From: Acanthosoma haemorrhoidale
Taxonomy: Eukaryota; Arthropoda; Insecta; Hemiptera; Acanthosomatidae
Assembly (NCBI GenBank): GCA_930367205.1
Contig: OV884011.1
Coordinates: 41,615,754 to 41,679,753 of the forward strand
DNA length: 64,000 nucleotides
Reading direction: 5' to 3'
Within the stretch, counting starts at the first letter, position 1; each line of letters opens with the position of its first letter. The position numbers and the translations under genes were made by a program. The notes under the pieces were generated by a model. That model did not search any database. It saw only the letters and a program-made list of their open reading frames with translations, and was not told where the DNA came from. Below are positions 34,001 to 40,793 of this stretch, piece after piece.

Positions 34001-35630
34001 AATGGCGCAAAACTTTATTATCTGTAACACTAACCCACCCAATCACTGAAACTGGCAGGACTTACAAATTATCTGCTGGAGAAATGCCTAAAGCTTCCTA
34101 AAATTTATTGAAGAAGAAATTTGCAAACTTTCAGACTATAAAACAGTTAGTGTGCATTTAAATATTGTAAATGGATTTACTTAAAAGCGAGAGATGTCTT
34201 TCAACTTCTGAGTATATAATGTAAAATAACAATGCAATGTAGTTGTAGCGGAGTTGCTTTGTAGTGAAATACAATTATTTTTTGAAGTGCCTAAGTACAA
34301 AGAAATTATTTAAATAGAACACAACCTATTTTATCTTCATGAAGCTGCCATAACTATTTAACTACGAGTAATCACTTAAGGGTGTCATAGCACCACAAAT
34401 ATGGTAAGTTGTGTACACTAAAGTTCAGGCATTTAATCGATTACTCTATTTTTTTTTAATAGAACCATATGAAAACCATCATGAAATTTGGCCCATACAG
34501 TCTAATAAAATGTATAGATAATATATATTTTTTCAACAAAATTCAAAATTTTGTTTTTTGTTCATAACTTAATGGAAATTTCGAAACATTTTACGATTGG
34601 TTTGGTGAAGTCAAATAACATTAAATTAAAGCCCCTGAAATTCTGAAAAGAATGACAGTATTTTAAGCTTTTTAATTTATGATTAGAAATGTTTCAAAAC
34701 ATGTAAAAAACAGTCAACTTTTTGTTTTTTAAAAAAGGGAAAAATCTGAAATTTTGCATTTTTTATCCTAACTGATATACTACATATGTACAAACAAATC
34801 TTGATTTCTAAGGCTTCAAGTAACTGACCATAGGTTGATTTGACATAAATGCCAAATGGAATTAGATTAGTTAGGAAATAATGGAATTTGAAATGGATTA
34901 CACTATTGGTCAGGTCTAAATATATTTCTATTATGTGGTAAGTATTAAAAATAGGGGGATCAATACTCCAACTAACAAAAAGCTCAGCCTTTTTTGTCAT
35001 TGGACATAGGTCTATGTCCATGTAAGGCACATAAGGAAAGGAGTTAGGGGTACTCAACATTCGCACTTTTGCCCTGACGTGTCTGAACAAATTGTTCTGT
35101 GCAAATATGTGTGAGGAATGCATGCTCGAAAGAGGACAGAAATTTACAGGAAAAACTGTCTGATTACATTTGAGAAATAAATAATGACTGCTTACCTTAC
35201 AATCTGTTTTAGTAGTGAGTAACTGAAAAAGTTGGCTATCATGTTTATATCCATTTCTCCTGTTTGGTTCAGACATTGTGATTTTGTCATTTTTGTTCAT
35301 GCTATCTAAGTCTATGGTCAGCTCAATACTGGAATTTTTCTTAAGCCTTTCAAGAGCACTGAAGGTAGATTTGCTATTTTCTGTAGAAGATCCATTTTCC
35401 AAGAGAATGGGCTGAATGGAAAAAAAAAAATATATATACATTAATAAATACAGATCTAGTGATTACATGTAAGTATACAAGACCTTTCAATACAATAACC
35501 TCTCTAATGACATATTTTGTACATTTTATTAAACTAAATGGGGTTTTCATATTGTTTTCTTTGCTTTCACCTGTTCAGTAACAAGTTCCACTTCTTCATC
35601 AGAAGATAATTCAATGCAATTGACAGACAT
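18665..35630 (-). CDS. DAXX: DAXX, histone H3.3 chaperone (complete, 14 exons)
   Basis: DAXX binds H3.3-H4 and, with ATRX, deposits it in heterochromatin; it is nuclear and SUMO-regulated. The exons, 5' to 3', are 35630-35571, 35411-35196, 32803-32645, 32568-32404, 32320-32186, 31614-31543, 30524-30123, 28295-28206, 28130-27900, 26907-26869, 26694-26603, 25918-25665, 21492-21320 and 19063-18665. All junctions keep phase and sum to 2487 bases (828 residues plus stop). Residues 1-245 hold repeated SUMO-interaction motifs. Residues 270-403 are basic, Ser/Pro-rich and probably disordered. Helical segments at about 404-510 may be the DAXX helical bundle. About 511-700 is the histone-binding domain, with IYSKICELEG, AGRP and DPALDDEELFRKLDENK. 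The tail has a short acidic patch and KKRK. The human C-terminal SIM is absent. Drosophila has a DAXX-like protein (DLP). Confidence 0.92.
19064..19459. other. DAXX intron 13, 3' part
   Basis: AT-rich intronic sequence; nothing recognised. Confidence 0.5.
19460..20660 (-). mobile_element. LINE reverse-transcriptase remnant (Jockey/CR1-like)
   Basis: On the minus strand, broken frames give PFAWKRANTLPLNEVPNLTS near 20540, then an NPLQSDFQPGFST block near 20425 and IGFTKEFDTLDHSIL near 20345. After these come a degraded ADS-IFLS in place of F-ADDT near 20105, LGLVLDQTLPWKDHI near 19870, and DIHTNSCLPFFYYGCV near 19760. The order is that of a LINE RT and C-terminal region. The copy lies in DAXX intron 13 in the gene's orientation and has numerous stops. 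Confidence 0.75.
20661..21319. other. DAXX intron 13, 5' part
   Basis: The first ~300 bases may still be LINE-derived; the remainder is AT-rich. No specific feature is supportable. Confidence 0.45.
21320..21492 (-). CDS. DAXX: DAXX exon 13 (histone-binding domain end)
   Basis: The acceptor is gttttttcag and the donor is GTAAGT. It encodes SIFLEFGNKLQRRRKCDDY and DPALDDEELFRKLDENKK. These match the human DVGIRLQERR and DPALSDPVLARRLRENR blocks that wrap H3.3-H4. A 4.2 kb intron with a Tc1 copy and a SINE separates it from exon 12. Confidence 0.93.
21710..21780 (+). repeat. tRNA-derived SINE head or tRNA pseudogene
   Basis: A box-A-like GGTCTAGTGC (21717) and a box-B-like GGGTTTGAATCTC (21752-21764) are 35 bases apart, as in Pol III internal promoters. 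The acceptor stem is not maintained. Confidence 0.6.
21800..23214. other. DAXX intron 12, middle
   Basis: Intronic sequence of mixed composition; 22220-22450 is less AT-rich and could be SINE debris. Nothing firm. Confidence 0.45.
23215..24492 (+). mobile_element. Tc1-like DD34E transposon, decayed
   Basis: TA dinucleotides flank inverted ends, CACTGGAAAAAATTAACGC on the left and the reverse of GCGTTAATTTTGTCCATCACTG on the right. Transposase traces start with a helix-turn-helix (LIEEGYTQREVTRRQ, 23490). The first catalytic Asp is in FTDEVR (23813), the second in TDDNAGPHRAQM (24052) and the Glu in SPDLNPIEPFWDQLKRRV (24158). The last two lie 106 bases apart, one more than the 105 of D34E, so an indel is present. 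The N-terminal domain is internally deleted. It is inserted in DAXX intron 12, antisense to the gene. Confidence 0.9.
24493..25664. other. DAXX intron 12, 5' part
   Basis: Mostly AT-rich intron; 25170-25400 and 25490-25600 are of more balanced composition, possibly old repeats. No family recognised. Confidence 0.45.
25665..25918 (-). CDS. DAXX: DAXX exon 12 (histone-binding domain core)
   Basis: The acceptor is acatttacag and the donor is GTAAGT. It reads HRARAAKIYSKICELEGKA, AGRPTLQRF, AVERYYHKTKRFPDF and LQIPP. These correspond to the human LIRLFGRLCELKDCS, TGRVIEQR, IERLINK...FPDY and SLGLP blocks. It is the strongest evidence for the gene's identity. Confidence 0.95.
25919..26602. other. 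DAXX intron 11
   Basis: It contains a G-rich patch at 26040-26200 with no recognised family, then AT-rich sequence. Confidence 0.45.
26603..26694 (-). CDS. DAXX: DAXX exon 11
   Basis: The acceptor is ttttattttag and the donor is GTATGT. It encodes LLNERIHKLEEMEV and continues to CLLD plus two bases, leaving phase 2. It lines up with the human segment around EIRRLQEKELDLSEL. Confidence 0.85.
26869..26907 (-). CDS. DAXX: DAXX exon 10 (39-base micro-exon)
   Basis: The acceptor is attttttcag and the donor is GTACAT. It encodes INKNLRKLNRILQ, which starts the long first helix of the histone-binding domain, equivalent to human QIQRLEQLLALY. It is too short to appear as an ORF. Confidence 0.8.
26908..27899. 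other. DAXX intron 9
   Basis: AT-rich intron. The ORFs here carry no domain I recognise. Confidence 0.5.
27900..28130 (-). CDS. DAXX: DAXX exon 9 (helical bundle candidate)
   Basis: The acceptor is tttttctag; the donor is the weak GTTGGT after AGG. Its 77 residues are amphipathic helices, including LATRLWKYFRSAAEVV, and could correspond to the DAXX helical bundle domain. That last point is inference from position. Confidence 0.82.
28206..28295 (-). CDS. DAXX: DAXX exon 8
   Basis: Thirty codons, DELLKRLRNEKTSREEP onward, with acceptor ttttttag and donor GTAGGT. It is predicted helical and may open the helical bundle. Confidence 0.84.
28296..28734. other. DAXX intron 7, 3' part
   Basis: AT-rich sequence up to the SINE at 28735. 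No feature seen. Confidence 0.45.
28735..28812 (-). repeat. tRNA-derived SINE head
   Basis: On the minus strand, TAGCTTACTGGCTAGCATGC (box A region) is followed by GAGTTTGATCCCC (box B, 28748-28760). Spacing and order match a tRNA-like Pol III promoter; downstream sequence is not tRNA. Confidence 0.65.
28984..29475 (-). pseudogene. Coding-like orphan fragment in DAXX intron 7
   Basis: On the minus strand 29458-29292 reads FKQVDITARVLDQLGW, then CFECIELRSCQLLELLKKRD and DDDFFQFVDG before TGA. A second open frame, from 29292 down to 28984, contains ITRQIGRIYRSSPKQHYSWS. Composition is protein-like, but the only open frame does not fit the DAXX phases on either side, so it is not a DAXX exon. 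The end around 29083-29035 resembles 12605-12555 in the same orientation. It is probably the 3' end of an unrecognised element or retrocopy. Function unknown. Confidence 0.4.
29476..30122. other. DAXX intron 7, 5' part
   Basis: AT-rich intron with no supported feature. Confidence 0.5.
30123..30524 (-). CDS. DAXX: DAXX exon 7 (disordered basic linker)
   Basis: The acceptor follows a T-rich tract ending in ttcag and the donor is GTATGC. Its 134 residues are rich in Ser, Pro, Lys and Arg, with PVRELRSRQRTEPERD in the middle. The overlapping plus-strand ORF is a shadow. The frame joins exon 8 directly. Confidence 0.86.
30525..31542. other. DAXX intron 6, possible small MITE
   Basis: An AT-rich core (about 30915-31195) is bracketed by GGACCCCGCC at 30905 and GGGTGGGGTCC at 31196, which are inverted. 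This could be a MITE, but only the 10-base core matches and no target duplication is visible. Confidence 0.3.
31543..31614 (-). CDS. DAXX: DAXX exon 6
   Basis: A 24-codon phase-0 exon, VLSGNNKNADTSS onward, with acceptor tttcaaatag and donor GTACTT. It is low in complexity and probably disordered. Confidence 0.78.
31615..32185. other. DAXX intron 5
   Basis: Intronic AT-rich sequence, nothing recognised. Confidence 0.5.
32186..32320 (-). CDS. DAXX: DAXX exon 5 (third SIM-like motif)
   Basis: The acceptor is taacatcgcag and the donor is GTATAG. It encodes 45 residues with NEIYVIDDDEDD, a third hydrophobic-acidic motif in register with exons 3 and 4. Confidence 0.86.
32404..32568 (-). CDS. DAXX: DAXX exon 4 (SIM repeat B)
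   Basis: The acceptor is attttttag and the donor is GTTTGT. It encodes 55 residues with ISSDIIIIDDKEEK, the sister of exon 3's motif, then RKKKR, a probable nuclear localisation or DNA-contact patch. Confidence 0.88.
32645..32803 (-). CDS. DAXX: DAXX exon 3 (SIM repeat A)
   Basis: The acceptor is cgtatttttag and the donor is GTATGC. It encodes 53 residues with ISSEIIVIDDKDEK near the start, closely matching the next exon. Both exons begin with an Asp codon and end in a Glu-Lys pair before the donor. Confidence 0.88.
32804..33740. other. DAXX intron 2, 3' part
   Basis: AT-rich; from about 33400 it is likely the 5' flank or body of the element whose coding remnant follows at 33748. Confidence 0.45.
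33748..34100 (+). pseudogene. Decayed C-terminal part of an insect repeat protein
   Basis: The plus frame reads ISGYVACAYDSKWWVVACIL, then after stops and shifts a T-x-TGRTYKLSAGEM block near 34045. The pair G-x-YVAC-YD--W and T-x-GR-Y-LS recalls the C-terminal domain of uncharacterised insect repeat proteins, possibly the same family as 16307-17540. It is antisense to DAXX, in its intron. Confidence 0.45.
34101..35195. other. DAXX intron 2, 5' part
   Basis: AT-rich; the long minus-strand ORF covering part of it is exon 2 plus intronic read-through. Confidence 0.5.
35196..35411 (-). CDS. DAXX: DAXX exon 2
   Basis: The acceptor is tttccattcag and the donor is GTAAGC. It encodes 72 residues including SIELTIDLDS, which could be a further weak SIM. 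The long minus-strand ORF here runs on into the next intron, so its downstream half is not coding. Confidence 0.85.
35571..35630 (-). CDS. DAXX: DAXX exon 1 (start codon, SIM)
   Basis: ATG is followed by NCIELSSDEE, a hydrophobic core with an acidic/Ser flank typical of a SUMO-interaction motif. Twenty codons end at CAG|GTGAAA. The upstream ORF that overlaps this start is in another frame. Confidence 0.85.
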
Positions 35631-37221
35631 CTAGTGGATGATATATTAGGCGATGGGGGTAAGATACCAAGTTGAAATCCCTTCAAAACGGCTAAATTTA
35701 AGATGGCCGTAAACCTGTATCGGGTATATTCCGGTATTCCCTTTTCAAAAACAACCGATGAACGCATTCGGATTCAGTTAAAATCCATTTACTATACCTA
35801 ACCTTACGTGTTTTAATGCGTAAACATGTAACCAGTAAACATGGCCACTAAACCGAGAAAACAGTCAGCTGTTAAAAAAAGTTTCTTTTTTCCAAAAGGC
35901 ATTAATATTTTTAAATAACATTAATTATTGTGGTGCAGGCCCTTCCCGAAAATGTAATTGTAATATAAATTATGATATAAATCAAGTCAAGTGGGATTCA
36001 TTCCACAATTAAGGATTTAATTATAGTTTGAAAACGACTTTTTTGTAATTACATAGGTTGGTGTATGATCCATATTTTCCAGCCTCCACAATTTTTTTTT
36101 TCAAAGAGTGCTTATAAAACTTACATTTTTAGGATCAAAAGCAACGTATGTACCTCACCTCCCCACTCTTTTCACTTTCCCCTTTCCATTCTTAACAGTC
36201 AACTAGTCCAAACAAATATTACCTACTATTTATCACTTTAATAAGATCTATTGTTTGACACCCTGCTAAATACAACAAATAATAAGTTTGTTATTTCCAA
36301 GTACTTAATTAATGAATCATCATGGTTTGTCATTCAAGATGTCCTGAACTTTAATTTATCATACACAAAATTTTGGAAAATTATAAAGAAAGAAACAGTA
36401 TAATATATTTAATGCCGATTAGGTCTCAATGTATTATATAATATAGGGTTTCCTTTATTTGATAAAGTTTATAATATATCCCAAAGTTGGTTGGCCCAAA
36501 AGTTTGCCTATCTGGCAGAAATTCAGAAACTCAGCACCAAGGGCTGTTGAGTATATCTGCAGAAATTAAATTAATGTTTAATAGTGAAGGGTATTTGTTA
36601 TATTTTTCAATAAATTTAATACCAAAAATTATTACTGTAATAATTAGGTTAAAAAATATCAGATTTAACTTAAAAAAATTAAGGAGTATACTGGGCTAAG
36701 AGTTAGCTCTTTTTATTAGTTTTATTCAATTGGAATAAATAATATTTATTGTGGCTATTCCCACTTTTAACTGTTATTGTTATTGAGTAAATAAGACTTT
36801 AACAAACGCGCGTGAATGTTTTTTGAGAATATTAGAAATGCCCATCACTATTTGTATGTTTGTACGTTGAGCAATGGCCAACTTTTCCAAGTGTCCACCG
36901 ATACAGTGGCCACTGATCTTGATTATACAATCGTCTGAATAGGTGATGAAATAATAAAGTTAATTATAAAAAGTCACTGGTATTTATATTGTTTTAATAT
37001 TAATATAACATAACCGTTCATTGACCTAATCTAACATTTGCCGATTTTAATATCTATGAAGCATTGACCTGAGACGAACGCATTTCGAGGAGGTTCAGTC
37101 TCTCAGTGGTCATGTCGGAGGATGGTTCTCTTGTAAACCTTCGATTATTGTTATAAATAGTGTAGTTTGGTGAGTGTTGTGTAGTGTGGTTTCAAGTGCG
37201 GTTAATTTGGATATTTCTGCC
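35631..37221. promoter_or_regulatory. Divergent DAXX/Cip4 promoter region
   Basis: The DAXX start (35630) and Cip4 start (37222) are 1.6 kb apart and point away from each other. The DAXX side carries AAGATGGCCG at about 35700 (plus strand), a YY1-like motif common near housekeeping starts. The Cip4 side has initiator-like TCAGT at 37095 and 37103, about 120 bases before its ATG. A 14-codon upstream ORF (37112-37156) lies in the presumed Cip4 leader. The middle is AT-rich with nothing recognised. Start sites are inferred. Confidence 0.5.
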
Positions 37222-37245
37222 ATGAGTTGGGGTACAGAACTTTGG
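37222..37245 (+). CDS. Cip4: Cip4 (CIP4/TOCA/FBP17 family) first coding exon
   Basis: ATG opens MSWGTELW, then GTATGT, a good donor, in phase 0. This octapeptide is the invariant start of CIP4/TOCA-1/FBP17 F-BAR proteins, where the next residues are DQ(Y/F)DNL; in the vertebrate genes I recall the first intron at the same place. These proteins bind curved membrane through the F-BAR domain and link Cdc42 to N-WASP/Arp2/3 during endocytosis. No exon encoding the F-BAR domain occurs before the window ends, so intron 1 exceeds 26.7 kb. With only eight residues, the call rests on the exact octapeptide, donor phase and leader context. Confidence 0.75.
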
Positions 37246-39894
37246 GTATGTCGCCTCAAAACTATAGCAATAACATCATCTCAATAATATTTCTCTCTGT
37301 ACAAATTTATATGTTTTTAATATTTTTCTGGTCAGTTTTAATTTAGATTATGATTAGTGTGAACAACAGAACCTGTTCATTGTCACATCATTAAACGTTT
37401 GATATTTGGTTAAGGTATAATCTTTCTGTGTTAACATTACTAAGATAAATTGGTAGATACATAGATATCGTTCTGTGTAAATTGTCTATTGAACATAACT
37501 TGCACTGCTTCAATACTATTCATCAAAGTTCTGACAGAACTTCGAGTAAATAACATTGCTCAAGTAATGATTACATTTTGTAACTTGGGGATATGAAATA
37601 GTTGTAAATAACACCTATAACTTTTCTGTTTCTGTATTATTAAAACATAATCTAATCTATCCCGGCAATGTCACTGTTTTGAATGTAGTGGAGTTTTGTG
37701 TTGTGAATATTGTTATTATTATTTGTAATTATTGGTTTATGGAATTTATTGGGAATTTCAGAGATTTATTTGCACTGTTGACGTATTTTACTGTGTTATG
37801 AATTGGTGACAATCCACCCACGTGTTGCTAGGATAATTTTAAGGGATGTATGACTCAACAATTGATCCAGTCTGACTCACAAACCATCACAGTTGAGTAA
37901 GTAACTGCAGGTATTTATCCCCTCAGAAATGTTTGCTATGAATTCGATTGATGCTAAAAGTTTTAGAGTAAGGAATTCGCGGAAATGTACGTATATGTCA
38001 CATGCAGTATTCTACTCGCATCTTTCGTTTAAAATCAGTTGTAATTTTATTTTGTCACTTTAATTATTGGTCTTCATGAACGTTTCCATTCTTTCAGGTT
38101 ATAACCTAAATATGGGCGTTACCTTCGCCTTTCATATTTACTTTGTTGCGAGCTGTTTTTTTGTCTCTCTGTTTTTAGAAATGTCTGAATCTTTTCTGTT
38201 TTGTTTCGCCATTATTATTTTTTTCAACGGTTTTTGTCACGGAGATAAAGAATTACCTTTTTCCAATAGACTTGTGGAGCCTTGATCTAGATAGTCCTGC
38301 GAACTTTCTTTTCTATTAGTGATTAACGTCTGTAAAGTAAAACGTTATAGATGAGTGTAAAGGTAAAGGAAGGGATTACTTTTATTATTAGCAATATTTA
38401 TATGAAATTATTAGTTCATCAAACAATTTTCTGATTGTTGTCATTCCTGAATCGGCCCGTTAGGAATTCAACTAAAATGTAGAGGATTATTGAAAAGAGC
38501 AGTTCTAAAATGTTGGCTAATTAATTTATTCGACGACTTGTGCGATAGTATATGTAAAATATGTGTTATCGAATATATGGAACAGTTTTTAGTGAGGTTG
38601 TTTTTCTCCCCTTCTTTCCTTTTTTTCCCTGTACAACCAAGATACATTAATTCAGAAGATAATAAGCGAGATGTTACACTTCCTACTTAAATATATCATA
38701 TATATTTAAAAGTTCCTAGTAAAATTTGCACTTACAGAAACTGGCTCTAGAAGGTCAGGAGTTCCTAAAATTGATAGTTTTTATTTATTATTATTAAGAA
38801 TCCGAACGAGCACAATGTGAGTAATAAGATTTGTATATGTTATACGATGTGTTGTTGCTCTTGAATTTTTGTCATTAAATTTGTACTTGAAAATAAAAGT
38901 GAACATGATGTTACGGGGCTTCCATTGAAAGACATCTATTTAAATAAAATTAAAGCGATTTTATCAATCGGCTATTGCAATATAAAGTGTTCAAACTCGC
39001 CCAACCGATTTTCTAGGTTCTGGGAACAATTTCACATTACGTTTATTTATAACCGATTATTATTTATAACCGTAAAATTCTTAATCTTCGCGTTGTCTTT
39101 CGTATTATGACTACGATTTAAGTTACATACAGCCAAGTTCTTCTCTTTTGGGTGTTATTCATTTCGTCCCTCGTCAAAAAAGCCTTATAGGGCTAGCAAT
39201 CGTCTCTTGAAAAATTAACATGCATACATTTAAATTTAACATACACATGTATTCAGGACATTTCTCTATAAAAAATATCGGCGTGGAATTGAATTTAAGG
39301 GTCCAAGGACAAAGTAAAATGAAAATGATATCTAAGTTCAATCTGGTACTAACACACAGTGACTACAAACCCAAATAATTAATAAAGATGGAAATAAATT
39401 TGCTATTCCTACTTTGTGCTGACATTTTTGATAACATATCGATGAAAATGTACATCAAAATTTCCAAACTATACTATAAGCTTGAAACATATTGATGTTA
39501 AATGATGATATTGATCATTTTAGAGTTAGTTTTCAACATTAACGTCATGAGAAATACCAACTTTCATGTCATTTGGTAAGAACATTTCGGAATTTAATAT
39601 ATTCCCGATCTCGTCTTAGTTAATCTCCTGAACAGGTTTCTTTCGCCACTGACGAGAAAGTTTTGTATAAAATTTCGAACTGCTTTCTACGTCAGACACG
39701 CCCATTAAGACGACGATGCTGCCGCTATTATAGAAACTTGTAAATGAGTTTTTTTTTATTAAGATTTTAGTTTTTGTATATATTTTTCCGGGATAAAGTT
39801 TTAAATTGTGAACTATACGCTATTTAAAAAGAAGTATGTTGCCAACGTGGGGCGAGCCACGTTTGAATAAACAAAAGTGTAACCCTCCCCTCCC
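37246..39894. other. Cip4 intron 1, proximal part
   Basis: AT-rich intron with no transposon that I can recognise. Regulatory elements are likely but not identifiable by eye. Confidence 0.5.
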
Positions 39895-40075
39895 CCCCTA
39901 AAAAACAACGGCACGAACTTTTTTTTTTTCTATACTTTAAACACTTCATGAACAGAATAATGATCAAAACCCTCCCCAAAAACAGTACTGGCAATACCGA
40001 TACTGGAACCCGGGAACTACCCAATATCTCAGGGGTCTTACTCACGGAGTCAGGGGCTTTACTGACTGAGCCTGT
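39895..40075 (-). repeat. tRNA-derived SINE candidate
   Basis: On the minus strand GGCTCAGTCAGTAAAGCCC (40053-40072) resembles box A and GGGTTCCAGTATC (39999-40011) resembles box B. A T-rich tract follows at 39919. The tail GGGTTTTGATC is not tRNA. Confidence 0.5.
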
Positions 40076-40744
40076 AAATTATTACTAATTAGAAATAATT
40101 GTGTAATCAATATTGCAATAAAAATTTCTCATTTTTAAACACTTCTGTTTATACCCCGTGTCTGTATGCCTGCTCTGTTCTTTGCCAGTCCCCTGGTGGA
40201 ACTTATATCATAAAATTTTACATGGAGTTTTTATTTGATTGATGACCCGACGACCAAAACCCTCCTAACCCTATACAACATAATTAAGTGCCATTAGTTA
40301 CTTGATTATAACACATTATAGTGTGATGCGTCACAGTTTTAGTTTGTTTTTAATTATAGTTCATTTAAGTCCTTTCACGCATACGTAAATTATTTCACGT
40401 TTTATAGCTTAAATAGTAGGGGCCTCGCAACGCCAGGGCTGTCAGACAGATGGAATGTTAGTGAAAATATATGACTTTCAGGTTTTGTAATAATTAACGA
40501 AACCTTAATGAACGCTAATGCCCCTATTGCTATTGCTCTTGGAAGAGACAGAGTCAGCTGTTTGTTGTCTAGATGACGATTGTTGACAAAATATCGCCAA
40601 CTAATTGCTGCAACTTGTAAATTAAATTTGCTCGTAGTTTTTTTAAAAACAGCCAAAACTGTGACTAGTTGATAGAATTACCTTATGTTCCAAAGAAGCT
40701 AAAAATAAAAGTACCGGAAAATGCCAAAATGGTAAATTATTATT
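40076..40744. other. Cip4 intron 1, gap before nested repeats
   Basis: 40420-40680 is less AT-rich than its flanks and may be a short repeat; no family recognised. Confidence 0.4.
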
Positions 40745-40780
40745 AATAGACTAGTTTGTTGCCCGCGGCTTCTCTCGCTT

Positions 40781-40793
40781 AGACATCTTAAGC
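40781..40793 (+). repeat. Target-site duplication, left copy
   Basis: AGACATCTTAAGC here is identical to 43042-43054 and brackets the Jockey-like element. Confidence 0.85.

Noticed and set aside
34683..35441. 252-codon minus-strand ORF as a gene
   Set aside because: Only its first part (35411-35196) is DAXX exon 2; the rest follows a consensus GTAAGC donor and is intronic.
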